From: Bacteroidota bacterium | GTDB lineage: Bacteria; Bacteroidota; Rhodothermia; Rhodothermales; Bin80 | DNA length: 58,408 bases | Direction: 5' to 3' | NCBI GenBank assembly: GCA_026708685.1 | Contig: JAPOUL010000021.1 | Span: 1 to 58,408 of the forward strand | In this document: piece after piece, positions 1-8,345 of the stretch | Layout of the letters: each line of letters starts with the position of its first letter | How positions within the stretch are numbered: the stretch's first letter is position 1 | Position numbers and translations under genes: made by a program | The notes under the pieces: model-generated | Database searches by the model: none | What the model saw: the letters and a program-made list of their open reading frames with translations, nothing else | What the model was told of the DNA's origin: nothing

Positions 1-56
1 CGACCAGAGGCAAAATGAACACAAGATACCCCCGATGGATTCAATAGAATCTGTAC

Positions 57-82
57 ATAGAGAGGAGATGAAGTCTCTCTAT
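57..82. repeat. short inverted repeat near left edge
   Basis: Perfect 8-bp arms, atagagag and ctctctat, are separated by 10 bases. No T-run follows on either strand, so it does not look like a normal intrinsic terminator. The 213 bases before the first gene hold nothing else I can recognise. It could belong to the leader of the gene at 214 or to the tail of a gene outside the window. Confidence 0.25.
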
Positions 83-213
83 AATCGGATAAAAATTCCG
101 AACGTCAACTAATTTTCGGACATCCCCTGGGAGATAAGTGGTGCTGGCGAAAAGAGTAGCAAGAAAGACTTCAATTAGCATATCTATCAGCTAACTGATT
201 CTCCGCGGACAAC

Positions 214-2124
214 ATGACAATGGGGGCTTTACCATCAAATTTTGCCCACTGGAAAGGTTGGAATTGGATTTCTCTACTTGGACTGTTTGGTTCAATAGCA
301 GGTTTGGCATTTGTCTCTGGAGATCGTACAAACCTGCCTATAGTATTTGCATTGATTGTTTTTGGGTGTGTCTGCTGGTTCATTTCTTGGCGTTGGGGAT
401 CATTCCGTTTATGGACTATCCTCTTATGTGCGGTGCTGTTTCGATTGCTACTCTTTGCTACTCCACCCTCGTTATCTGATGATGCCTATCGATATATATG
501 GGACGGCTTGATTCAGCATGAGGGATTGAATCCATATCAATTTGCACCCGAAGATGTACCTGTTGAGGATCTCAAACAAGATCCGTCTTATAAAAACCTG
601 AATTCAAAATCCTTCATCAGTGTTTATCCGCCTGTTTCCCAGTTCATTTTTTGGTTAGGAACACACTGGCATGATCCAAGTCATGACCTCAGCTATTATC
701 TCATCAAGGGATTCCTTGTTCTTGCAGAGATGATGGCCATTTTTCTTCTGGCACGGATGGTTTCCAGTGGGTTCGTTTTGTTTTATGCATGGAACCCAGT
801 CATCATCATGGAAACCGCAGGGCAGGCACACACTGAATCTGCGTTGTTGCTTGCCTTAGCCCTTGTGATCTATCTGGCTAAGATGAATTATTCCAGATGG
901 GCTTCGATCTGCTTATCTTTGGCAGGCTGGATCAAATTGTATCCATTTCTCTTTTTTCCATTTTTATGGAGACGATTTGGATGGCATTCAGTGTGGTCGG
1001 GGGTGTTGGTTGCAGTACTTGTTGCTCTGCCGTTTGTAGCACCTTATGTGCTCATGAATGTGAGTGGTTCCCTTGATTTATATGCTCGTTTCTTTGAGTT
1101 TAATTCGGGTTTATATTACGCAATCAAAGAAAGTTTATTGTGGGTGACCGGAGATGATTGGAGCAAGCAGCTGGGGCCTTTTTTGCGAGTTGTTTTTCTA
1201 TGTGGTGTCCCTCTATTATATCTCCTTGATCGATATCAGAATTGGTCCTTAGCACAAGCTTGTCTCATCACCACAGGTGCCTATTTTGTCCTCACCACAA
1301 CAATCCATCCATGGTATCTACTCATTCCGTTATTTTTGATTGCATGCCTACAAATGCATGGATGGCACTGGGTTTGGCTTGCCATTTGTTCTATGGGTAC
1401 GTATCTGCTTTATGTGGATGGTCCCTACTGGATCTTCGTTATTTTAGGTTGGTCAGGATGGACGATAGGAGTGATTATTCGTTATTACAAGACATGGATA
1501 CAAACGCTTCTCCGTTATCGATCCAAAACGAAATTCAAAAGGCTACGACCATTTATTCCAATGATCAATGCTCCTCTCCATGTTCTTGATCTTGGATGTG
1601 CAGAAGGATATTTAGGTCAACAAATCCATGATCAACTTGGAGCAAGAGTTATTCTTTCGGATATTGAATCCATGAACCAAACCACTCTTCCTCATCATCA
1701 ATTAAAGTCTGGACCATTACCGTGGCCACCATCACATTTTGATGTTGTTGTTCTTTACTATGTATTACATCACGCCAAAGATCCAGAAGCATTATTGCGT
1801 GAAGCATTACGTATCAGTAACAATCGTGTGATGGTGGTAGAGTCAGTCTACACTACATCATTTCAACTTCAATGTCTTAAGATCATAGATCGGATTGCGA
1901 ATCGATTAAGATCTTTCGGAAAGATGAATGCACAGGAAAAATACTTAGACTTTCGATCATCCCAACAATGGCGTAAAATATTTGATAAATGCCATAGCAA
2001 TATCATAGGAGAATTCAAATCAGGATTTGGACCATTTTGTTCGGTAGGATTTATCCTGAAGCCACAATTCATTATACATCATAAGCCACTTAACACCCAC
2101 AAAATCAACTCTAAAAAGATCTAA
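214..2124 (+). CDS. GT-C membrane glycosyltransferase (GT87/DUF2029-like) fused to a SAM methyltransferase
   Basis: Residues 1 to about 430 are a polytopic membrane protein with roughly ten or eleven hydrophobic helices. An acidic pair lies in the first external loop (SDDAYRYIWDGL, around residue 90). This loop, followed by a NPYQFAP-like stretch, is typical of polyprenyl-phosphate-sugar-dependent GT-C mannosyltransferases. From about residue 445 the protein is soluble and carries class I methyltransferase motif I (VLDLGCAEGYLG, near 457), an acidic strand end (ILSDIE) and the FDVVVLYYVLHHAKDP segment usual in Methyltransf_11 enzymes. The two halves are in one uninterrupted frame. The likely role is transfer of a lipid-linked sugar on the outer face of the inner membrane, plus an unknown cytoplasmic methylation. 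Substrates cannot be read from the sequence. The first ATG of the frame is used. The stop lies 6 bp from the convergent miaA stop. Confidence 0.8.
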   Translation: MTMGALPSNFAHWKGWNWISLLGLFGSIAGLAFVSGDRTNLPIVFALIVFGCVCWFISWRWGSFRLWTILLCAVLFRLLLFATPPSLSDDAYRYIWDGLIQHEGLNPYQFAPEDVPVEDLKQDPSYKNLNSKSFISVYPPVSQFIFWLGTHWHDPSHDLSYYLIKGFLVLAEMMAIFLLARMVSSGFVLFYAWNPVIIMETAGQAHTESALLLALALVIYLAKMNYSRWASICLSLAGWIKLYPFLFFPFLWRRFGWHSVWSGVLVAVLVALPFVAPYVLMNVSGSLDLYARFFEFNSGLYYAIKESLLWVTGDDWSKQLGPFLRVVFLCGVPLLYLLDRYQNWSLAQACLITTGAYFVLTTTIHPWYLLIPLFLIACLQMHGWHWVWLAICSMGTYLLYVDGPYWIFVILGWSGWTIGVIIRYYKTWIQTLLRYRSKTKFKRLRPFIPMINAPLHVLDLGCAEGYLGQQIHDQLGARVILSDIESMNQTTLPHHQLKSGPLPWPPSHFDVVVLYYVLHHAKDPEALLREALRISNNRVMVVESVYTTSFQLQCLKIIDRIANRLRSFGKMNAQEKYLDFRSSQQWRKIFDKCHSNIIGEFKSGFGPFCSVGFILKPQFIIHHKPLNTHKINSKKI

Positions 2125-2130
2125 ACTCTT

Positions 2131-3066
2131 TTATTGTAGAAATTTATCTATGATCACCTCAAGTTGATTCTCAACTGATATACGTCGATAGGACTCGTAA
2201 CGACGAAACCAGGTTAACTGTCTTTTTGCATATCTCCGACTATTACGTTTGATGAGTTCAATCATCTTTTCCCGACTATATTGTCCATCAAGGTATCCAA
2301 GTGGTTCTTGATAGCCAATGGATTTTAGGGCTGGTAGTTTTGGACTTAGATGTAAAGATTGAATCTGTCTGATTTCATTCAGGAGTCCATCATCAATCAT
2401 CTGATCCACACGGTCTTCGATTTTCTGATAGAGGGTAGGGCGGTCAAGCGTGAGTACGCTAACACAATATTCATACGCAGGAGGTATGAATTGCTCATGG
2501 AAAGAGGAAAGCGGTTGCTGGCTTAACTCGTACACTTCCAGTGCTCGAACGACTCGAGCCGTTTTTGATGGATCCATAGTATTTGCCGATTGTGGATCTA
2601 CTGATACAAGCTGCTCATAAAGTGCGTCTGTGCCAATGTGTGCCAATCGTTTTTCAATAGCTTGCCGCACCTCAGGATCTGAAGGAGGCGATGGCGATAG
2701 CCCATGCACAAGTGCATGGAGATATAATGTTGAACCGCCTACGACGATCGGAATACGATCACGAGATATAATCTCACCAATTCTCGCGGATGCCTGTCGG
2801 GCAAATAAACCGGCAGAGTAGGGTTGCCCAAGATTTAATTCATCAATAAAATGGTGCGGAATTCGTGCTAGATCACCATTGGATGGCTTTGCAGCTCCAA
2901 TGGTAAGTTCTTTATAGATCTGACGACTGTCAGCGGAAACAATCTCACCACCAAGACGCTTAGCAAGTGCTATCCCGATGGCGGATTTTCCAATTCCAGT
3001 AGGGCCAGTGATGACATGGATAGGTGCAATCGGTGCAAAACTAATAGGTGGGAATGCTTGGGTCAA
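2131..3066 (-). CDS. miaA: tRNA dimethylallyltransferase MiaA
   Basis: MiaA transfers a dimethylallyl group to N6 of A37 in tRNAs that read UNN codons. The P-loop GPTGIGKS is at residues 21-28, followed by the family motif SADSRQIYKELTIGAAKP near 44-60. GGSTLYLHALVHGL and TARVVRALEVYELSQQPLS follow, and the C-terminus has the RRYAKRQLTWFRR motif. At 311 residues the length is normal. The start codon overlaps the end of the upstream rhodanese gene by 26 bp, which implies co-transcription and translational coupling. No later ATG exists before the P-loop. Confidence 0.96.
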   Translation of the reverse strand: MTQAFPPISFAPIAPIHVITGPTGIGKSAIGIALAKRLGGEIVSADSRQIYKELTIGAAKPSNGDLARIPHHFIDELNLGQPYSAGLFARQASARIGEIISRDRIPIVVGGSTLYLHALVHGLSPSPPSDPEVRQAIEKRLAHIGTDALYEQLVSVDPQSANTMDPSKTARVVRALEVYELSQQPLSSFHEQFIPPAYEYCVSVLTLDRPTLYQKIEDRVDQMIDDGLLNEIRQIQSLHLSPKLPALKSIGYQEPLGYLDGQYSREKMIELIKRNSRRYAKRQLTWFRRYESYRRISVENQLEVIIDKFLQ

Positions 3067-3391
3067 TCTCTTTGGACCAGGCTAAAATTCCCCCACGAAG
3101 ATTTTTGGTATTGGTATATCCTACGGCGTGAAGAAACCTGACTGCTTGGGCAGATCGCACTCCAGACCTGCAATGAACAACGGTTAACTGATCAGATGCC
3201 AGATGTTCATCCAATTCATTCAAGCGGTCACTGAGTTGATTTAAGGGTATCAAATGGCCGCCCAGATTAGCAATAGAATACTCAAATTCTTGGCGAACAT
3301 CAAGAACGAAGGGTTTCTGATTGTTATCAAGGAGTTGTTTTAATTCCTGAACGGAGATCTCAGGGACAACAGCGTCTGAAAGTGCGGTCAT
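3041..3391 (-). CDS. single-domain rhodanese-like sulfurtransferase
   Basis: This is a 116-residue cytoplasmic protein made of one rhodanese domain. The CH2A-like stretch VLDVRQEFEYSIANLGGHLIPL is split here as VLDVRQEFEYS at 29-39 and GGHLIPL at 44-50. The active-site loop HCRSGVRS has Cys74 as the persulfide-forming residue, and the C-terminus has NLRGGILAWSKEID. A six-residue loop starting at Cys fits a sulfurtransferase rather than a Cdc25-type phosphatase. The gene precedes and overlaps miaA. A link to tRNA thiolation is attractive but only inferred. Confidence 0.9.
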   Translation of the reverse strand: MTALSDAVVPEISVQELKQLLDNNQKPFVLDVRQEFEYSIANLGGHLIPLNQLSDRLNELDEHLASDQLTVVHCRSGVRSAQAVRFLHAVGYTNTKNLRGGILAWSKEIDPSIPTY

Positions 3392-3765
3392 AGGGCTGGA
3401 TTTTAGAACATTAACACGATATTCATCAGAACGTTCATTTCATGCTATGAGGGAAGAGATTGGTTGCATGCAGTCTATGATAATATAGATTTTTCTAAAA
3501 GAGCATGCATTTTTACGACTTGAATTTTGAATCAACCGTTCAGATTCGTATGACGTAGAATTGAATTCCATGAATGTGATCCAATTGATTGAATGACATC
3601 TATCCACCACAAGATTAATTGGTAGCCCCTTGATTATCCCCATTGTAGGAAGAGTATTATCATATTCAAGATAGAATACGCATGGATTTGATGCAGTTCT
3701 TGATGGCTACAAAATAAACAGTTCTTGTAAAGATACGTTATATACCCTTCCTTAACAATCCATAG

Positions 3766-3803
3766 ACATCTCTCATTGATTTCAACATAGAGATGAGAGA
3801 TGT
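3766..3803. repeat. 11-bp inverted repeat in the 507-bp gap before the WD40 gene
   Basis: Perfect arms acatctctcat (3766-3776) and atgagagatgt (3793-3803) flank a 16-base loop, and ttttattg follows on the plus strand. It could be a weak terminator for a transcript entering from the left or an operator for the WD40 gene. The rest of the gap from 3392 shows no gene that I trust. Confidence 0.4.
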
Positions 3804-3857
3804 TTTATTGAATTCATTAAGTGTACAAGGGCATTACAATACTTACATTTACTACAA

Positions 3858-3883
3858 ATTGATGACTACTTAGAGTCATCAAT
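3858..3883. promoter_or_regulatory. operator-like or RNA hairpin just upstream of the WD40 gene
   Basis: Perfect 10-bp arms attgatgact and agtcatcaat are separated by acttag. The right arm ends 15 bp before the ATG at 3899. It could be a dimeric regulator site, or in mRNA a hairpin close to the ribosome landing zone. No Shine-Dalgarno sequence is visible between the hairpin and the ATG. Confidence 0.45.
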
Positions 3884-3898
3884 CGATTTCGTTAATTT

Positions 3899-6379
3899 AT
3901 GCTTAGAATTAAGTTTTGTGTTATAATTTTGATGTCATTATTTGTGACATCATCCATGATGGGGCAGGGGAGTCCTGTATGGATCATGGAGGAATTTGGA
4001 CACTCCAATTCGGTTACTGCAGAAGCCTTTTCTCCTGATGGCATCCACTATGTAACAGGCTCATCTGATCAAACCATTCTTATCAGGGTTGCTTCCACTG
4101 GTCAAGAAGTACGTCGCATTAGCGGGCATACGGGAACCATCAATTCTCTTACGTTTTCTCCTGATGGAACCATCATTGTATCTGCTTCATCCGATCAAAC
4201 TATTCGTTTTTGGGAGGCTTCCAGTGGATTAGAAGTCGGCATCATCACTGAGCATTCTGGTGAAGTCACTTCTGTTGAGTTTTCTCCAGACGGTACCCAG
4301 CTAGTGTCTGGTTCTGTTGATGGAACTGTTCGTCTTTGGAATGCTGAAAATCGAATAGAAATAAGTCGGTTCACTGGTCATTCTCAGCCCGTACTATCTG
4401 TATCGTTTCACTCTGACGGCAATCGACTGGCATCTGGGGCTGCTGATCAAACTATCCGTATATGGAATATCTCAACCGGTGAACAAGAACAAATATTTAC
4501 TGGACATACCGATGCCGTTACATCTGTGGCATTTTCACCATCTTCTACTTTTCCCATCCTTGCATCCGGGTCACGTGACCGTACAATCCGATTGTGGGAT
4601 CTTAATACTGGAAGCGAAGCTCTGGAACAACCGATTCCTTACCACGAAGGACCTGTAAACGCCCTCTCATTTTCTTCTGATGGAAGGTGGATGGGATCCG
4701 TATCAGAAAATCGAATCTTAATGGTAACGGACTTTGGTACTTTGGGACGGATACAATTTACTAGATTGATCTTGTCTCAGAACCTTCACCCATTTCGATC
4801 TGTGAACTTCTCACCTGATGGCGATTTTCTTACATTTGGGTCTGGGATTGAGACAACAGATAACCGTCGCTTTGGAATGTCATTTATAGGTGATTTTGCA
4901 GGGTTCGTTCAAAATCGTTCAATCTCTTCCGAATTCTATCTTGCTCCCACTTTGTTGATATATTCGGTGGCTTTTTCTTCTGATGGTTCGCTTATTGCCT
5001 CAGGATCATGGGATGGAACCTTGCGACTAACTTCTTTACAGGGAGATGTAGTGGAACGATTTCCTACAGGCAATCTTACTTCCATACGATCTGTTGCAAT
5101 TTCTCCAGATGGGACACATCTGGTATCGTCGTCCTCCAATGATGAGAATTCATTACGTATCTGGAATACCGATTCTTTCAATGTCTTAGACTCTTTATCT
5201 GAGGAATCTCAGACCATTTTATCTATTGCATTTGCTCCAGATGGCGATGAATTTGCAACTGGTTCTATTGAAGGGAAAATCCAACTGTGGGATGTTGAAT
5301 CTGGCGAGGTTAACGCCCAGTTATCAGCACCTTCTACGCAAGTCAATTCAGTTGCCTTTTCACCTGACGGGAACCTGTTGGCTTCTGGATCCAGTGACCA
5401 AACCGTACGTCTTTGGGATCTTCGTAATCAGACCCAAATCCATTCACTGTCGGATCATCGTGGCCCGGTCAACTCTGTTGCATTTTCTCCGACAGATGAC
5501 CTCCTTGTATCTGGATCTGCCGATGGTCAAATCCGAATATGGGATACATCATCGGGCCAACTCGTGCGTCAAATCACTGGGCATTTAGGTCAAGTATCAT
5601 CCGTTGATATTTCTCCTGACGGGATCCATATTATCTCTGGTTCCTTTGATGGTTCAGTACGTGTATGGAATCTATCCACGGGTCAGGAATTCAGAAGATT
5701 TGTACATGGAGCGGCCATTCTTTCCGTCGATATTTCAAGTAATGGTCAGAATATTGTCTCGGCGGGAGAAAACAGTGTGCAATTGTGGAATCTGAATAAT
5801 ACCTTACAATTTACTTCCACAATTGAAGATCAAACCTATACCGTTGGCCAGAGCATTCCTCCGTTAGCTCTGCCAGAAATTACCGGTGGACTTACCCCAA
5901 TCACCTACACCCTTAAACCATTACTTCCCGATGGGTTAAATTACGATCCTTCTGCAAGACGAATTATTGGAACACCTAGGGCTATATCTGCATCCCAATT
6001 ATTTACATATTCAGGAATCGACTCAAGAGGTTTGATGGGGGAGTTATCCTTTAAAATTGAGGTCATAGCCCCTGTCTCTGTGGAACAACAAGAATTACCC
6101 GAAGTGTTTACGGTTGTTGGTAACTATCCCAACCCATTTCAAGAATCGACTCAGTTGTTATTTGATCTTCCAAGTTCTGCAACCGTTGAGTTAGAAGTCA
6201 TGGATGTGATCGGTAGGAGGGTACTGACCATTCCACCAACAAATCATCAGGGTGGATGGAGCAGATCTATTACGATAGGGGGGGAGTCACTTCCAGCGGG
6301 TGTCTATCTGTACCGTTTGACCGCCAAATTAGCCTCCAAAACCTCTGTACATACTGGACAAATCGTGCGTGTTCGGTGA
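3899..6379 (+). CDS. secreted 14-repeat WD40 protein with T9SS C-terminal sorting domain
   Basis: An N-terminal signal peptide covers residues 1 to about 23 (hydrophobic run ending SMMGQG). Fourteen WD40 units follow, from about 30 to 640, recognisable by repeating F/ISPDG, SGSxDxTIRxWD and GHxxxVxSVxFS blocks. Units 6-9 are the most degenerate. Fourteen repeats would make two seven-bladed propellers. Residues about 645-735 look like a cadherin/He_PIG domain (PLALPEITGG, DGLNYDPSARRIIGTP). The last 80 residues are a type IX secretion/FlgD-like sorting domain, with NYPNPFQESTQL, a VMDVIGRRV segment and PAGVYLYRL. The likely role is an extracellular or surface-attached protein-interaction scaffold. 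Prokaryotic WD40 proteins are often cytoplasmic regulators, so the export signals at both ends are informative. Nothing indicates an enzyme activity. Confidence 0.9.
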   Translation: MLRIKFCVIILMSLFVTSSMMGQGSPVWIMEEFGHSNSVTAEAFSPDGIHYVTGSSDQTILIRVASTGQEVRRISGHTGTINSLTFSPDGTIIVSASSDQTIRFWEASSGLEVGIITEHSGEVTSVEFSPDGTQLVSGSVDGTVRLWNAENRIEISRFTGHSQPVLSVSFHSDGNRLASGAADQTIRIWNISTGEQEQIFTGHTDAVTSVAFSPSSTFPILASGSRDRTIRLWDLNTGSEALEQPIPYHEGPVNALSFSSDGRWMGSVSENRILMVTDFGTLGRIQFTRLILSQNLHPFRSVNFSPDGDFLTFGSGIETTDNRRFGMSFIGDFAGFVQNRSISSEFYLAPTLLIYSVAFSSDGSLIASGSWDGTLRLTSLQGDVVERFPTGNLTSIRSVAISPDGTHLVSSSSNDENSLRIWNTDSFNVLDSLSEESQTILSIAFAPDGDEFATGSIEGKIQLWDVESGEVNAQLSAPSTQVNSVAFSPDGNLLASGSSDQTVRLWDLRNQTQIHSLSDHRGPVNSVAFSPTDDLLVSGSADGQIRIWDTSSGQLVRQITGHLGQVSSVDISPDGIHIISGSFDGSVRVWNLSTGQEFRRFVHGAAILSVDISSNGQNIVSAGENSVQLWNLNNTLQFTSTIEDQTYTVGQSIPPLALPEITGGLTPITYTLKPLLPDGLNYDPSARRIIGTPRAISASQLFTYSGIDSRGLMGELSFKIEVIAPVSVEQQELPEVFTVVGNYPNPFQESTQLLFDLPSSATVELEVMDVIGRRVLTIPPTNHQGGWSRSITIGGESLPAGVYLYRLTAKLASKTSVHTGQIVRVR

Positions 6380-6475
6380 TTTAGCATTATCTCCAATGAA
6401 TGGTGAACTGGTTATGAGGTTCCTATGCCACACCATTCAGGTAGATATCTGTGGAGTTGAATTCCATCCGTGATT

Positions 6476-6544
6476 GATGCTCAACAGCTGTGGTCAAAAA
6501 CTTGAGATGCATTTACTGAATCTGGTTCGACAAAATTGAGCATC
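6476..6544. repeat. 9-bp inverted repeat flanking about 50 bases before the IS relic
   Basis: Perfect arms gatgctcaa (6476-6484) and ttgagcatc (6536-6544) are separated by 51 bases. They lie between the WD40 stop and the transposase relic. They do not resemble IS1595 terminal repeats that I know, so their link to the relic is only positional. Confidence 0.3.
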
Positions 6545-6582
6545 CATACTCTGAGACTACTATGTGATCGCCGCAAGTAGAA

Positions 6583-7170
6583 GTACTTTTTGAGATGTTT
6601 CTGGACAACCCCTCGCAGAAAAATGGCTGGAACAATGTAGATGGAGAAATCAAGGTCCTAATGTCCAAGATGCAATTGCACTAAAAAAGTCACCGAAGCA
6701 TGTAACCGTAAACCCTAGCGTATTGGTGTGGAACTTGTAGAAAACGATTTAATGTCCGAACCGACACGGTCATGCAATCCAGTATAATTTCATACCAGAA
6801 ATGGGTCATTGCCATGTATTTGTATGTGTGCAATTACGAGAGAGTGTCCAGTATGAAGCTACACAGGGATCTCGGAATTACACAAAAATCGGCTTGGTTT
6901 TTACTCAACACATTGCTGACGCAAGTGACTCAACAATATGGACTGTGAAGTGATGTAGAGATTGTCAGGAACTCCTGTAATGATATGCAGAAAAGAATCA
7001 TGTATTCATTTTCCAAGAAACTCTACAAGGCCAAGGGGCAGTCGAGTAGGCAGTTGCTGTTAATACTGAATCTCATAGGACATCTACACGCTTTTGAAAA
7101 CCAAAGCAACCCCTATACAGGAGTTCATAGCGAATCAATCCCCAAAGGTACATGATTATTATATACCGAG
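6583..7170 (+). pseudogene. decayed IS1595-family (ISXO2-type) transposase
   Basis: No single frame is open, but the frames joined in order give a clear ISXO2-type transposase. LFEMFLDNPS starts at 6583. AEKWLEQCRWRNQGPNV starts at 6615 in the next frame. From 6721 another frame gives YWCGTCRKRFNVRTDTVM, then YQKWVIAMYL and VSSMKLHRDLGITQKSAWFL, ending in a stop at 6946-6948. This is the zinc-ribbon and helix-turn-helix region of the family. Further on, GQGAVE (near 7030) and a terminal GSTxYTDE-like patch near 7150-7170 match the catalytic domain only faintly. At least two frameshifts and several stops make it non-functional. I did not find intact terminal inverted repeats. The rest of the roughly 1-kb interval from 6380 to 7383 holds no intact gene. 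Confidence 0.8.
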
Positions 7171-7212
7171 ATAATGTGTAATAGCCCTTTAGTATCCATA
7201 TTTTTATCGAAA

Positions 7213-7240
7213 ATGTAACATAACAATAATTATGTTACAT
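7213..7240. other. dif-like Xer recombination site (11-6-11)
   Basis: The left arm atgtaacataa (7213-7223), a 6-bp centre caataa (7224-7229) and the right arm ttatgttacat (7230-7240) form a perfect palindrome. The symmetry extends to 14-bp arms (7210-7223 and 7230-7243). Known dif sites have exactly this 11-6-11 build. The right arm differs at one position from the E. coli XerD half-site ttatgttaaat, and the left arm shares the inner cataa with the E. coli XerC half-site. A tyrosine recombinase gene starts 144 bp downstream. Alternatives are an operator for that gene or an attachment site of an integrated element. A terminator is unlikely because the stem is almost all A/T. Confidence 0.6.
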
Positions 7241-7383
7241 TTTTAAAATGTTTCGTATATTTAGAAAAATTCATCATTATAGCGGTTCATGTGTATTTCT
7301 AAGGTACGCCGTTGTTCAACTCTGAATGTACTTTGTTGCATTAGATGCTTGAACCTTTGTAATCGATCACATTACTGCTCTTC

Positions 7384-8271
7384 ATGTCCACCATGCTAGT
7401 TCACGTCAATTCAATGCAGTCCAGTCAGGCAGATGATGATTTTCATCTCATCACGCTGTGGCTTCAAGGAAAGAGCCTTCATTCACAGGAGGCCTACCAG
7501 CGTGATATTGAGCAATTTGTAGATTTCGTAGACCTGCCCCTTAGTGAAGTGAAAATCCAGCACATATGGGATTGGATGGATTCGTTGAAAACGAAAGATC
7601 ATCTCCCAGCAACCTTAGCTCGTAAATTAGCAGCACTCAAAAGCCTATTCACCTATGGTCATAAAATCGGCTACTTGGTGTTTAATGTGGGTGCTGCCGT
7701 CAATCTGCCCAAAGTTCAAGATAAGCTCAGCGAGCGCATTTTATCCGAAGAAGATATTTCAGCGATCCTTGGCCAAGCTACTACCCTACGCAATCATGTA
7801 TTGCTCAAACTTTTTTACGCATCGGGGGCACGGGTTTCGGAATTAGTCAATCTCTACTGGGGAGCAGTGATCTCTCGTAACCATGATCAAGGGCAGATCA
7901 CTGTACATGGTAAAGGGAATAAGACCAGAGTTCTGAAACTTACAGGTGTGGTATGGACGGATTTGATGGAGCTCAAATCTCAAACAGAAAACACTCAATC
8001 CAACGCACCCGTCTTTCAATCACAAAAAGGCGGGCATCTCTCTAGGGTTCAGATCTGGAGAATCGTACGTGATACTGCGAAAAAGGCTGGATTTGATCAA
8101 AATGTTTCACCACACTGGTTTAGACATGCACATGCCTCCCACTCACTTGACCGTGGTGCACCGATACACCTTGTGAAGGAAACTCTTGGGCATCAATCTC
8201 TTACGACAACCAGTCGATATACGCACGCTCGCCCCGACGAATCTTCCTCTGAGTATTTAGACATCAAGTGA
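7384..8271 (+). CDS. XerC/XerD-type tyrosine recombinase
   Basis: This 295-residue enzyme has the size of XerC/D. Residues about 20-105 are the SAM-like core-binding domain (SQEAYQRDIEQFVDFV, ATLARKLAALKSLFTY). The catalytic domain holds Arg150 (SGARVSELVNL), a beta-hairpin lysine in GKGNKTR (177-180), His244 and Arg247 in PHWFRHAHASH, His270 in GHQSLTTT, and the nucleophile Tyr279 in SRYTHA. All catalytic positions are present, so it should be active. The first canonical XerC residue replaced is His/Trp248-type context, which is normal variation. It may resolve chromosome dimers at the dif-like site just upstream, or be the integrase of a lost element. The start could also be the ATG three codons later. 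Confidence 0.92.
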   Translation: MSTMLVHVNSMQSSQADDDFHLITLWLQGKSLHSQEAYQRDIEQFVDFVDLPLSEVKIQHIWDWMDSLKTKDHLPATLARKLAALKSLFTYGHKIGYLVFNVGAAVNLPKVQDKLSERILSEEDISAILGQATTLRNHVLLKLFYASGARVSELVNLYWGAVISRNHDQGQITVHGKGNKTRVLKLTGVVWTDLMELKSQTENTQSNAPVFQSQKGGHLSRVQIWRIVRDTAKKAGFDQNVSPHWFRHAHASHSLDRGAPIHLVKETLGHQSLTTTSRYTHARPDESSSEYLDIK

Positions 8272-8291
8272 CATCAAATCCTTCATCTCTG

Positions 8292-8331
8292 TGTCATTGA
8301 AATTCAGGTTGATCTAAACGATACAATGACA
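8292..8331. terminator. possible bidirectional terminator between convergent genes
   Basis: Arms tgtcattg (8292-8299) and caatgaca (8324-8331) with a 24-base loop sit in the 74-bp gap between the stops of the recombinase and the ABC ATPase. The loop is long and no strong T-run follows. Position is the main support. Confidence 0.3.
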
Positions 8332-8345
8332 ACTACGATACTCCC

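Noticed and set aside
1242..1589. Second plus-strand frame of 115 codons inside the GT-C gene
   Set aside because: Shadow frame of a well-supported membrane protein. The Cys/His-rich product has no recognisable motif.
3440..3643. 67-codon minus-strand frame in the gap before the WD40 gene
   Set aside because: No homology, no start context and no coupling to the rhodanese gene. It is likely a chance frame in AT-rich DNA.
7210..7243. Reading the dif-like palindrome as an intrinsic terminator of the IS relic
   Set aside because: The stem is almost entirely A/T and would be weak. The exact 11-6-11 build and similarity to a Xer half-site explain it better.
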